From contig OZ316896.1 of the NCBI GenBank assembly GCA_973895155.1, positions 20,398,001-20,462,000 on the forward strand: a stretch of 64,000 nucleotides of DNA. Direction: 5' to 3'. Source of the DNA: Marsupella aquatica. Its lineage: Eukaryota; Marchantiophyta. Numbering within the stretch: the stretch's first letter is position 1; each line of letters starts with the position of its first letter. The translations under genes and the position numbers were made by a program. Of the stretch, positions 35,701 through 47,700 are shown one piece after another. A model generated the notes under the pieces. That model searched no databases, was not told where the DNA came from, and saw nothing but the letters and a program-made list of their open reading frames with translations.

Positions 35701-38700
35701 GGTCACGTGCAAATTCTGGCCATTGTGACTCCACATGCTTGTGAGCAGGGGAATCAACTGGCAACCGCATGACACCGGCCTCTGATCGATGTGTCTTATG
35801 CCATACCATCAATTCTGCCAAGTCAGAACATCGGTACATGTGCAACAATCGAGGAATAATAGGAAACCAACGAACAGCTTTTCTAGGCACCTTTGAGGTC
35901 AACATGTTGGTTTCATATCGAGGCTCTTGACAAATTGGACACTCAGTTGCGCTGGCATTGGTCTCATGATAGAGAATGCAGTCATTCACACAAGCATGAA
36001 TGATATGGTATTCCATGCCAATGGATGATAGAACCCTCTTTGCCTCCTTCCAAGTTCCTGGCAACACATTTTCACTAGGTAACAAGAGATCATGGCAAAT
36101 TGCAAACAAATCTGATAGTAGCGCATTGCTTGCCTTGTGTTTTGCCTGAAGATTCATCAATGCCAAGATGGCAGATAGTCTATTCAAACGAGCACCCCCA
36201 TAAATAGGTGTTCTAGCATGTGCCTCAGCTTCTTCCCATTGTTTTTGTCCTTCAGGTGTACGTTGAGGCCTTGGATCATGTGCAACATTTGGTGGAGGGT
36301 CTCCTTCATTGGGTGGGACACCTCCTTCACCACCAATGTCTACACCAAACCAATCTGTCATGAAGTCATCCATGGCTGACTCTTGGTCTTGCATGACCTC
36401 ATAATTTGTCCGAGGTGCCCCTTCATCTGGACTGTCATTATCATTGTCACTTGATGAGGAATCTGCTGATGATGTTTCCCCGTCTTGTGGCAAGCCCATT
36501 TCTTGATATGTAGCTCTCAACCTCCTTGGCAACATATCTTGACTAGGCCGCACATTCTATAGAAAATACAATAAAGTATTCACAAGGAAATTAACGCCAA
36601 ATATAGTAGTGCTCGAAACATATTATTAACAATATAAAAAGAACATGTCATTACAAAACATACGTTCACATACGATGAACGTATAATACATGTCCCTAAA
36701 GTAATCCTAATCCCATTCATAATGTGTAAACAACTCCTCTCCAACCAGAATGGTCCTATTAGCTACAACTAGACAATGGTCATGATGATATCTCTGCCCA
36801 TAAGGGGCTGGAGGGGGACCATCAACAAAAACCCATTCACAGTTTTTCCTACGCTTAGGCCGGGTCCCCACAGTACTGTTGATGAAACCGGCAATATTCC
36901 CACTACAGATGGGATCACCATCAATTATACGCTGGTCACAATACTTTCTGGTGCAACCATCAAAAGTATCCATGTCCAATGCATAAGTCTTCCACTCAGG
37001 GTGTTGAACAAGGATCATGTTCCAATGTCTCCTCTTGTAAATGGGTCCACCATACGGGAACAACGTTGGTCCATCTGAAGAGCGCCCTTTTCCACCCATA
37101 TCATCCACAATAATGTCCTGACAAGAGAAAATCCCATACCCATGCCTCTCCCCTAGGGTCGAACTCTTGACAACCCAACGTCTTCCCCAAACTTCTATCT
37201 CCTCACCATAGGTTATATCACATGGCAAACCAAGGCACTCCGGATTCCAATCCTTTATGATAGGAACACACTTCCCTGTGAAGGTACAAGGGCCCCATCT
37301 ACCATCAACCCTACAAGTGTACTGATCCACTTCCCCTCTAGGCTGTCTTTTTGACTTTTTTTTCCCTCTTGTAACAATACCGTCACCCTTAATTGTCCCA
37401 ACACTACCTTGCCCTGCTGCCACTAAACGAAAAGCTTGTGAAAGTGCCGAGCCTATAGCATCTAGAACTCCTTGTGAGGGAACATAGGGTGTTGGTGTAG
37501 TGGGTGTAGGCCTACTGGATACCTATAGGAAGAAATGGAACCAAGTGAGTGTGATGAACCTCCCAAATTTTATTTTATGCTACCTAGCAAGATTTACAAA
37601 ATAAAATGGAAATCACAGTAAGTTTACAACTCACCATACGGGATGAAGAAGCTCCCGGTGTAAGACCTCGATGTTGGCCATATCGAGCAATGTGCTCCGC
37701 ACATACATATGACTTTTGGACAACCATCCCCACACATTTTTTACAACCACAAAGTTGGCGTGGTGGACCACTAGGTCGACGTACGGTTGGTTCAGGTTGA
37801 GGAGGAGGATGACTTTCTTCATCGGAAGAGGAATCTGATGTGGTGGAAGTTGTAGAGGATGAAGACATCTGACAAGTATAGCAATTGGAAGGCGATTAGT
37901 AAAAACTTCACCAAAACCATCATTGATAATCCCTACCTAAACATATTAAAAAGAATTGACAGAAAAATACCTTTATGAGACCCGGGCTTAGCAATGCCTT
38001 GACGGATCTTGTGGCTCAAATTTCATGAACCAAATCTGGAAGGAGGGGAAAATCTGCCAATATACAATGAATTAAGCCATGCCTTATGGTGAACCAGAAA
38101 AAAAGGATGATAGATTGTAACCCTCCATATTTACAGCAATGACTAGAAATGCATGAGAAAATGTTATACCTTTCAGATGCCCGGGCTCTCGCAAGGCATT
38201 ATCATGCATTAGCCAAAACTTTAAAAAACATGGGGAAGTGCCCTACAATGCCAAAGAGTTTTCCTCTCCATGTTAATGAGATAGACAAAGAAATATAAGT
38301 AACCCAAACCCTACCCTAAACCCAAACCATGAAATGAAACCCTTCATTAAAACCTAACCCAAATCCCTCAATCACCCTAAACCCTTACCCTTATCCTAAC
38401 CAATACCCAAATCCCTCATTAAAAATTCAAACCTTTACCCTAAACCCAAACCCCTACCCTAAACCCAAACCATGAAATGAAACCCTTCATTAAAACCTAA
38501 CCCAAATCCCTCAAGCACCCTAAACCCTTACCCTTATCCTAACCAATACCCAAATCCCTCATTAAAATTTCAAACCTTTACCCTAAACCCAACCCAAATC
38601 CCCCAATTACATATAAAACTCTTACCCTATCTACACCTTACTTTACCTATATAGGCCAACCCCCACCCCTATAGTTATTCTAAACTTCACCCTAACCCCT

Positions 38701-41700
38701 AAATTGAGGCCCTTTTTTAAAACTTAAGCAAAAATTGTACCCCCTCAATTAGAACCAAATCCAACCCTATATCATGTTACACCCCAACCCAAACACTTAC
38801 ATTAGAAACCCAACCCCTTTAAAAAACCACAATTAAACCCCCCAACTAAAAACCAAACCCAATCCCTTTAAAAAACAACCACAATTCAACCCCTCAACTA
38901 AAACCAAACCCAACCCCTGTAATTACTCACAACCTAATGCAAACCTCTACCTTGAACCCTAAGCCAAACCCATTAATTTAAACCCAACCCTTTTATTCCA
39001 ACCTAACCCAAGTTTTAACCCCCTTAATTAAACCAAATACTCCTAGATTAAAACCAAATATAAACCTAACCTTTAATTAAACCCAAACCTTTGTTAACTT
39101 ATATTCTAGTTATCCTTACAACCCAAACATCCATTGACACCCCTTCCATGTTAACTTATGGGCACTTAACATACCTTAAATGTCGTTTGACAAACCTTAA
39201 TAGCCGTTTGACACCCCAAAGTGTTTTCCAACCCTAAACCGATAAGACCTGCCTCGCAAATTATTTCACAAGTTAGAGAATATTTTTGCGAACCTAAGAC
39301 CTTCGCACTTGCTTCGCAAAAACAGAGGCCGAGAACAATTTTTTGGGTCTTCTGCGGGTTGCGATGGCTTTGCGAAGGGAATAGATTCAGAAGTGCCTCG
39401 CAAGTTGCGAGACTATTTGTGAGGGCGCGGGCTTCACAGTTTCCCATGCGTATGTCATCGCAAACCCGTTTTTGAACGGCGTAAACATCGGCGGGAGCTC
39501 GCATTCGGGCTCATTTCAGTTTTTGAGCGAGACGAGAAGGGACGGGGCGCGCGCAACAGTACGAGGGAGACTGTGAGAGAGGGGAGCTATGGCTACCGGT
39601 AAGGGGAGTGGAGGGCAAGGTGGTAGTGGTAGTGGTAGTGGCAATGGGGGAAATCCAGAGAAAGAGAAGAATGCCTGGGCAGACTTAGTGGCCCAACATC
39701 TCAGTGCTGCACAATTGGGAGAAGTGAATCTCAATTCTCCAGCAGGGCTTGCCTCTTTGAGTGCCATTGTGAGTATTGGGTAATACCGAAAACCTGAAAT
39801 TACTGAAAAATTTAAACTTTTTACAGTATTTAAGCCTGCTGTTGCTGTTAAAATGCCAAGTGTAAATTACGGGTTTACGCTGTTACGGGTTTACGGGTTT
39901 ATGCTGTTACGGGTTTACGGGTTTACGCTGTTACGAGTTTACGCCAATACGGGATTACGGCTTACGCCTTACGCGTTTAAGGAAAGTTCACGTTACGGCG
40001 CTACGGCTAACTTCGCAACGGGACTTAGAAACGGATTGGGGACTTCATACCTTGATAGGAATCAAGCACAGAGTTCAGGCGCTCACTCCTGTATTTTCAC
40101 CACCCCTATTCACTTGCTCTTTCTCTTCGAAAGCAACCTTCGCAGCAAGCAAATCACCGTTGCAGCTATGGCGAACCTGGGTGCTGAGGAATAGTATCAA
40201 ACTGAAGCTCTAGCAGTCTCAAAAGTAGTGGCAGCTCGCATACCACGAGCGCCTGATAGTCTTTCTAATTTACAAGACTCTTTACAGCACTTAGGATTGG
40301 AGCGCTTGCTCAGGATCCCCTGGAATGTCGAGCTCGACTCCTACTTGCAGGATTTTGTGAAGGGGACTATCATCCCGATTGAATTCAGGCAAACGATTCG
40401 AGCTCACCCCAGCCTGTGGACTGTTGAGCAAATTGCTTACGCCTTTGGATGCCCGTCAGAAGGAGAGGCGTTATATTCCAAGAAGCAGGACTTATCTGCT
40501 CCATACTTCTCAGGAACTCGAAATGCCAAGAATGGTTGGAACTTGTCCCAGTGTACTTATCCTGAATTGAGAGTGCTCATGGAATTTCTGGTACCCATTC
40601 TTCATCCGAAAAAGCCAACTCTCTGTCCTGTGGCCTTGGCTAACACCATTGTAGCTGCTCATAGTGGAGCTATAAAAGTAAATTGGGCCCTACTTCTGTT
40701 TAATGTAATGAAGGATCAAGTAAGGAGCTTGGAAGCAGGGAGGACCACTTGCTTACAGAATTATCTCTCTCAGCTCTATTATACTCATGACTGTTTATAT
40801 CTGGAGGAAGAGACAGAGAGGGGGTTACTCCTGATTGACTTGGGTATTGAAGAAGAAATTCCTATGGAGGACATTGTACATGTCACCCCATTGAATTCGA
40901 ATGATAAGAACGTTGAGGAGAATGCTGATGTTCCTATGGAGGATACTTCATTAGAAATCCCTACACATTCTCCTATGCATAGCAGGGAAGTTGTTTGCCA
41001 ATCAATAAGTAATGAGAATTTCCCTAGCCGGACTATGGATGCAGATCCACTAGAAGCTGAAGAAGTAAGGAGCATTCATCAACAAGACGATGATGCTACA
41101 CCAACTGATGCTGCTCCTCATGAGACCACCAGGTCCACTCCTTCGAAGGCAGAGTCGAATCAGCAGCTTATTGATAAGTTGATATCTCTCCTCAGTTGTA
41201 GTGATGATGGACTATATGATGCTGTTAATAATTTGAGAATGGAGGCTGTTAGTTTAGGATCACCATTTCATGATCAGCTAAGCCCTGTCAGAATAACCTT
41301 TCCCCCAAGAGAACCAGCACCAATGGAGTTTGTGATCTGTACTCTTGTCACTGTACACCCCCCTCCCCTAGAAACAAGTGAGCCCATTCCAGTAACAGAT
41401 AGTATCAGCTGTGTGGCTATTGTGGATGACTTGTTAGAACTACTACAGTGTGAACCTCGACAGATAGCATCTGTGGTCCGCAACTTGGTCCAACAATGTC
41501 CAACTGCTAGTCCTACTTCTAGCCCAGGTTCACAACCTTACAGCCCTGATTCCAACTACGAACCCACAGAAGGACCCACCTACAATCGGTCACAATATGA
41601 GCACCCTTTTGACAGAGAAGATCTACCTGAAGACTCTGATCCACCCTCAGATGGTGAAACTTATAGATCTTATGATAATTCTCTTGAGTCATCCCCAAGG

Positions 41701-44700
41701 CAGGGATTTGAAGATGTTGATACTGCCTTAAGATCCAATCCAAACTTAGTAGCAGTTGTCACTTCATCTACTCAAACACCTCGGAATGCCACCATCGAGA
41801 GTAGATACCCGAGACATCCCGAGTCCCAAGTGCACAGGTATGTGGAGACCTGTAAGATTATGCAGGCCAACAGACCACCGGTTGGAGAATTTTGGAAATA
41901 CTACTATCTCAAGAAGACAGAGCCCAGTTATATCTTCGACCTCAGGTGTTTTGGAACTTCCAGACTGGAGATGGCACAATTCGATGAGTTCTGGACTGAC
42001 TCTCTCTATTTCCGACCCATTCTTGCTGTGATGCTACTTCAAGGAGATGTGGAGGTGGAGGATTCAGATTTAGTTCTGGCATATTTTGGAAATTTGGCAG
42101 CTTATGCCCTAGATTTTGTGGTTTCTTTTCTCATGCAGAGTAAGAAATCTACTTCTCCCCAGAACGCTTACCTTCCTCGAGAGCCCAAGGTTACCCTTGT
42201 TTCAACCAGTTCATTAGCTGAGAAACAGAGAATCTGGAACAATGTCACCTCTCAAACTCTGGCCAACTTCAATCGGTATTTCAGAGATGTCAAATGGAGG
42301 CTTCACCCTTTCTATTCCAGGATGCTGAACTCTGATGAATTTCTATACCATTATCCCCAAGTATATGCTGCTACTTGCAATAATTATGACGTGATTGGGA
42401 TATATAGAGAAGCTCTTTGAATAGACATATGTTATCTAAGGAGAAGAATGCCCCTGATGTATCCTGAAAGGCAATTGAGATGCCTACCCTACTCTCGAGG
42501 ATCCCCACGCCAGGCTGAGCTGATGGAAGTTACTCAAGCTCGGACTGTTACCCTCGTGGAGCTACTCGAACCAGAAGATATCCGACAACAAGCTTGAGGC
42601 AGAATCTAAGTCTTTTTAGTTAAGTTTTAAGAATAGTGCATCTTTCCCTATTTTTCAAAATGTGTTATAGAGCTTTAAAAGCTATGAAACTTATTTAGTG
42701 TGTAGCCTGTACCTAGGAAAACCTACTGGCAAAATTTCAGAATTTTCCGAGCCAGGAGTAGAAAGTTAAAAATAGTTGAATTTGGTAAGTCTTTAAGTCT
42801 ACCGCATTCACCAGATTACGCCTTTACGTTTTTACGCTTTTACGCGATTACGTCTTTACGCTTTTACGCTTTTACGGGTTCTTACTTAGCCATTTCCCGG
42901 CTTTTCACTTACTGAATCGCTGTTTTGACTTTTTGAGGACTATGAAGAGGCATGTCTCTTCGACCCTATGACCTCTTACCCTATAGGATTTTACTATAAG
43001 ACCCCTCCACCACTAGTGTAGAAGTATGGTAAAGTCTAGCAATTTTTGCCTTTCCTTGGTGTTCTGCCAGTTGATCATGAATGTTAAGAGTTCGAGATCA
43101 AGCTTGACACCAGGAGAAGACTTTCCTCCTTCTTGTGGTTTAATTCTTTGAATAAATCATAGGAAGTAAAATTCCTTTTGTGCAAATCTTTTGAGTTGTG
43201 ATGACAGATTCCTTGTTGGTGACTCATTGCAATCTCCTGAGTTCTTAAAGTTAACTCATTGAGTTTAAGTCTCATTGAAATTGATGGATTTTCTTTCATG
43301 TTGCTTAGTACCATCTAAATGTTGAAGTAGCCACTCTTTTAGATCTTATCTGAGTACCACTTAGAAAGAAAGGATAAGACATGCTGACGACATTTTAAAA
43401 GGTACTCTAGTAAGCAATTTAGATCTGAAAAGCAATATGGATTTGAAACCTTAAGTCTTTTCATTTTGACTTATGTCTAAGGAGTAACCTTGGTCTATTC
43501 CAGACTCCCTTAGCGTACTTTGAGATTATTTTCTCTTGTGTTTTGTTAATCATTCCTTTTTCATTAATTTATGGTTACCCAATGCTGAGTTATCATTGAA
43601 AACTACTCACCGCTGTGGAGCGATCTTCAAAATACCTTATTAAAGTAATCAATTCTGATTACTATGTGTTAAAGAGAGTTCTTAAATTCTCATTTGTGTT
43701 TTTATGTATCAAACCAACCCCATCTTGTTCTTTACGGGAACGAATACCGAGTTTGAAGACCTTTAAGTGTGTTTTTGGTTCTTCATAGCAAACTACATGA
43801 TTCTTGGACAGGTTTTGCAAACTGGGATTGTAGCAGGACAAGCTACTAGAGAGGGGGAGGAGAGGGCCGCAGCTGAAGAGAAGGCTAGAGAGAAAAAAAG
43901 GAAGAGAGAGGAAAGAACTAAGTCGGGAGTTGCCTCTCCTCAAGCCCTAGAGAAGCAGAAGAGAAGAGAGGAGAGAGATTCAATTCGAAAACAGAGGGAG
44001 GAGCAACGTTAGAAAGAGGAAGCAAGAAAAAAACTTCCATTCATTGCCTTGGAGACGAGTGGGACTCCAACTGAGCTAGCATATGCAGGGGCTAAGAGCA
44101 CAATCAAGCAGATTATCACAAGCAATTTCTCACGAGGCATGCAGTGGGGGAAGATTGAGAAGGCAGAGCGAAAGAGGGTCATCAACCAAATCAAGGATGC
44201 ATTTCGCAATGGGCCTGACATAGATGAGCAATGGTTGGCAGATAAGATTTCAAATTCTCTGTCCCAAATGCGATACCATGACAGGATGAAGATTAGAGCC
44301 CACCTGAAAGACTTGAGATCATACAGGAACTTGCGCAGACCCCTCCACTTCACCGAGGACATCTGGAATTCGTTTTACAAGATTGAGGTGCAAATTAAGG
44401 CAGCTCACGAGTTGGAAGAGTGGAAGGGCAATCTAGATCGAGCCTTGAAAGCAAAGGGGGCCGGGAAGCTCCCCCCTGACCACGACCTGAAGCCACTTGA
44501 GCAGAAGGTAGCTGAGATGCAGAAGGTGGCCGACCAGGAGGGAAAGCCACCCAAGCGTTTCACAGATGCAGCCAAACGAGTGAAATCCACCCCCAATCCA
44601 GTCCACAAGTTGGGTCAAGGCGGGCTCCCCGGCCTCAAGTCACACTTTGTGAGTGCCTCTTGCTCCTCCCTAACCTCTCTATTCCTTTCAGAGTTGTGCA

Positions 44701-47700
44701 ATGCAAGTGAATGACATCCCCGAAGGTTCTTGCTGTTGTGCATGCTTGCTTGGTTACTAGTTTAGGGCAACTCTGACACTTAGAATTTCTGGCAAATTTT
44801 TAAAAACTCTCGGGAACACAGTTTGCGAAGGTGTTGCGATGCGTATTTGTTCGCAAACCCCTCGCAAAGTCTATCATAGACTTTTTCCATTTCAATTTTC
44901 CGATGCCTTTGCGAACAAATGCGCATCGCAAACTCCATCGCAACGCCTTCGCAAAAAAAGGTGGTTTGCAAGTTGCTATGCTTATAGGTTCGCAAATTTG
45001 AATTTTAAATTATTTTTGGGTCATGTTTAGTAGTTGAGGATTTAGGCGTCACTTGTGGCTATAGGGTATGCTTAAGGGCAAATTTAACCAATTTTAATTG
45101 GTTTTATGCATGGCAGTATCGGAGGTACAAAAGGAAGATATCAAAAAAGCATATTGAGGTGGCGATAGAGCATGGACGAAAGTACCTCTTTGCGATGGTA
45201 GATGCCGAGTTGGCTACTGTAAGTGTCTAAGTGTGAACCATATGATTAGCATGCGAACATTGTGAGTGACCCTTTATGTCTTGCGGAAACTAATGATATG
45301 TAATGGATGCAGGATTCGGATGAGCCTGAGGGGTCGGGTGCTGATGTGACCAGTAGTGATGACGATGAGGGGGCTACTCCTGGTACTAGTGGTGCTCGGG
45401 GGGGGAGTAGTCGTGAGGTAGGTTCTTCCCACCGTGGTAGTGGTGGTAGTCGTGTGTCATCAGCACACGTTGATGACCAGGGGGAGGAGGAGGACCCTGA
45501 GGATGAGGAGGAGGAGCAGGAGGAGCCAGAGGAGCAGCAGGAGCAGGAGCAGGAGCGCCGACGGCCATCACGCACCCGTCACCAACAGGATCCCCGGAAG
45601 GATAAGGGCAAGAAGCCAGCCAAGAAGCCAACCAAGAGGAGCCGCAAGAGCCCATTCTAGTTATTTTGTAGAGATACATGCATGAGAGTGACTTGTCATG
45701 CCGGAGCTTAGGGTAGGAAGAGGCAGCATAGGTTTAGAAGGGCGGACCTAGCATCAGATATTTCCCCCCTCTTGTCCATGTATAGGGTTCTTTGAAGCCC
45801 TATCATTTTGTTCATGCTTTTCCATTTTATAAAACAACAATTTTGCCTTCCACATTGGGTTCCAAGGAAAACCCCTCGCAAATAATGTATTGAATCCTGT
45901 GTGATCATAATTTTGCGAACCCTTTAAGAACTCATTCCCATCGCACAATATTAACCCCAAGGCGTCGCACTTTTTGAGTCAATTAACTTCAAAACTTCAG
46001 ATCCAAATATGTCGGGTTTTTGTGATACTTCTAGGATCGCACTTTCCTAATCGCAACCGTTCACAAACTTCTGAAATCACCGGTATCGCTCTTTGTCATA
46101 CAATCCCCATCAAAACAATTGAACCAGTATCAATCGCAAATATGATGCGATGGTAAATCCGTCTCAAATATTGACGCCCGCGCGGGACGTGTGCGTGTAT
46201 GTTTGCGAACCTTATGCGACGTATAATGGATCGCAGAAGTATTGAATATTGCGAACCTCTCAGCTTCTCAGTTTGCCATGATGTTGCGATGCCGTTGCGA
46301 TGGTCCGCGTGCAAAGTTATTAGGTTTGCAAAGTGCGAAGGGGGTGCGATGCGTGTATGTTTGCAATAGCCAGAATTATGAAAATCAGGGGCTTGTTAGT
46401 TGCGATGAGATTGTCTTCGCAAAACCGGCCGATAGTGTTGTAGTGGGCATGGTCCTTATTGAACATCCTATATACCAAAACTGCAGAAGGTGAATCTATA
46501 CTAGTGACAGGAATGTCAAAAGTTTCATTCATGCCAAATGTGTAATACTCCTCAATCTCCTTAAGAACTTCGACTCCTTCTTTAACGCTCTTTTCACCCG
46601 GAGCATCTCCTGGAGTGCCATCATCATCGGTATGTACAATCACACCTGAAGAAGATGCCGGAATGAGATCTACCTTTACAGGAGCAGACTTTTTCTTAGG
46701 TGGAGCCTTCTTCGAACCGCTTTCAGGTTTCTCAACCCTTTTCCTCTTTTGCGCCACCTTTACCTCCTTCTTGTCCGAGCCTGACATCTTATCACCTGCA
46801 GCTCCTGATTTCCCTTTACCTGTTTGTCTCCGATGAGACAACACCCACTTCTTGCACCCTTCCTCGTCAAATTCACCAGCTCCAAAAACAAAATCAGGGG
46901 AAATGGATTGAAACTCTCCCACCTTGGAATCTGACATTATTCTCAAAACCTTCCAAGTGAAAGGAGTCGTGAATTCATTGTCATGATCAAAACCGTATTT
47001 CCGGCAATACAAGAATCCAAAAATTATATCTGCCCCAGTCATTTTGGACTCTTCCAACAAATTACTGGCAGTAAATCCATCGGGGAAGAATCCCATTGGT
47101 ATCACGCTCAGTTGTTTCCTAGCAGCACGTTCAATATCTTATCGCACGAGTAGTTCTTGGAGTGAAGCCTAATGAGAGCCCATTTCCCAGTCTCATGGTT
47201 CTCCACCGTCAAGACCATGTCCTTACCATTACTTGTGACAATGGAAACAACAGGCCCAAGTAAGCTGCAAACTAGAGGTTCGGTAGATGGAGACCGCGTC
47301 TTCAAACAAATAACTGACCCCTCCATCTCCTCAATTTCAGCTAGCTCAATGGCCCAACAGAATCCTATATCAGTTTGTCCACGGCACAAAACCTCAAGGG
47401 CATGTTCATCTTCAACAATCAAATTGGGCGATCCCAATTTTGCACCTGGAAAAAATGAAAAATAGACCAATTGTCAGAATCACAGAAACGAGAAATCCCG
47501 TAAGAGGCTCGAGATGATCTCGAGCTTCCCTCACCCATTAACATAGTTGAACTCAAATAAGTACAAAACTGTTGTTTCATGGCCAGATGTATTTGGGGGG
47601 AGGAATTGATTCTAAAATATCATAAACCCAACTACCAATCACCTTTTTGAACCCCAATCATCAATGGAAACGAGTTGGAGGGTATTTCGCAATCTACAGA

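Larger units (their letters stand above)
39769..43798 (+). mobile_element. ~4-kb unclassified element inside the accessory gene
   Basis: Copy A sequence shows that GCC ATT was followed by a CTT GGA CAG-like sequence; here 4 kb intervene, with ATT on both sides as a possible 3-bp duplication. Both ends carry arrays of TTTACG words (39,870-39,990 and 42,800-42,885). One long ORF (about 40,168-42,597) fills the middle. I see no terminal inverted repeat and no LTR, so the class is unknown. Confidence 0.65.
39589..45660 (+). pseudogene. CACTA accessory gene, broken (copy B)
   Basis: Matches the copy A accessory gene. Coding starts at 39589 (MATGKGSGG), runs 60 codons to 39768, is interrupted by a ~4-kb insertion, resumes about 43,800-44,648, and has exons 45117-45218 and 45313-45660. 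It is damaged by the insertion and by TAG at 44010-44012, where copy A has a Lys codon. Splicing from GTGAGT at 39769 to ACAG at 43811 would keep the frame and lose only three codons, so the insertion alone need not kill the gene; the stop codon would. The last exon encodes a longer Glu-rich tail than copy A, ending KPTKRSRKSPF. Confidence 0.85.
32646..46445. mobile_element. CACTA (En/Spm) transposon copy B, nested
   Basis: The element carries TNP2 (minus), the knuckle/SET gene (minus), a CCCTAAA-like tract, a TTCGCAA promoter array and the accessory gene (plus), in the order of copy A. The right end at 46433-46445 is TAGTGTTGTAGTG, identical to copy A. It splits the ParB-like ORF between a GCC codon (46446-46448) and ATG GTT TAT (from 32643 down), and the reading frame is preserved across the gap. 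The left end is degenerate: CTCACAGG stands where CACTACAA is expected, and the flanking triplet (GCT on plus) does not match GGC exactly. The copy may therefore be immobile despite an intact transposase ORF. Another ~4-kb element is nested at 39,769. Confidence 0.88.
29625..47470 (-). pseudogene. ParB-like + DNA-methyltransferase-like protein gene, interrupted
   Basis: One leftward gene can be traced through about 47445-46446, 32643-32059, 31903-30163 and 30052-29625. Phases agree at two introns (GTATAT donor/CAG acceptor; GTGAGC donor/AAG acceptor). A Lys-rich linker precedes a ParB-like region with IPVTSID, VLVYRMF and FLAISGQHSAKAA. Exon 31903-30163 ends in a β-class N4/N6 methyltransferase-like block: KPIRMTKRLVDYF, TVLDFFSGGQTLKA and GRDCFVYSD. 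The catalytic [DNS]PP[YFW] motif expected before it is not found; NFGR is at the likely place. There are three breaks: a one-base deletion near 47,139, nested CACTA copy B after codon GCC (46446-46448), and an in-frame TGA at 32263-32265. Upstream exons are unresolved. ParB-methylase fusions are known from phages, which makes this arrangement notable. Confidence 0.62.
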
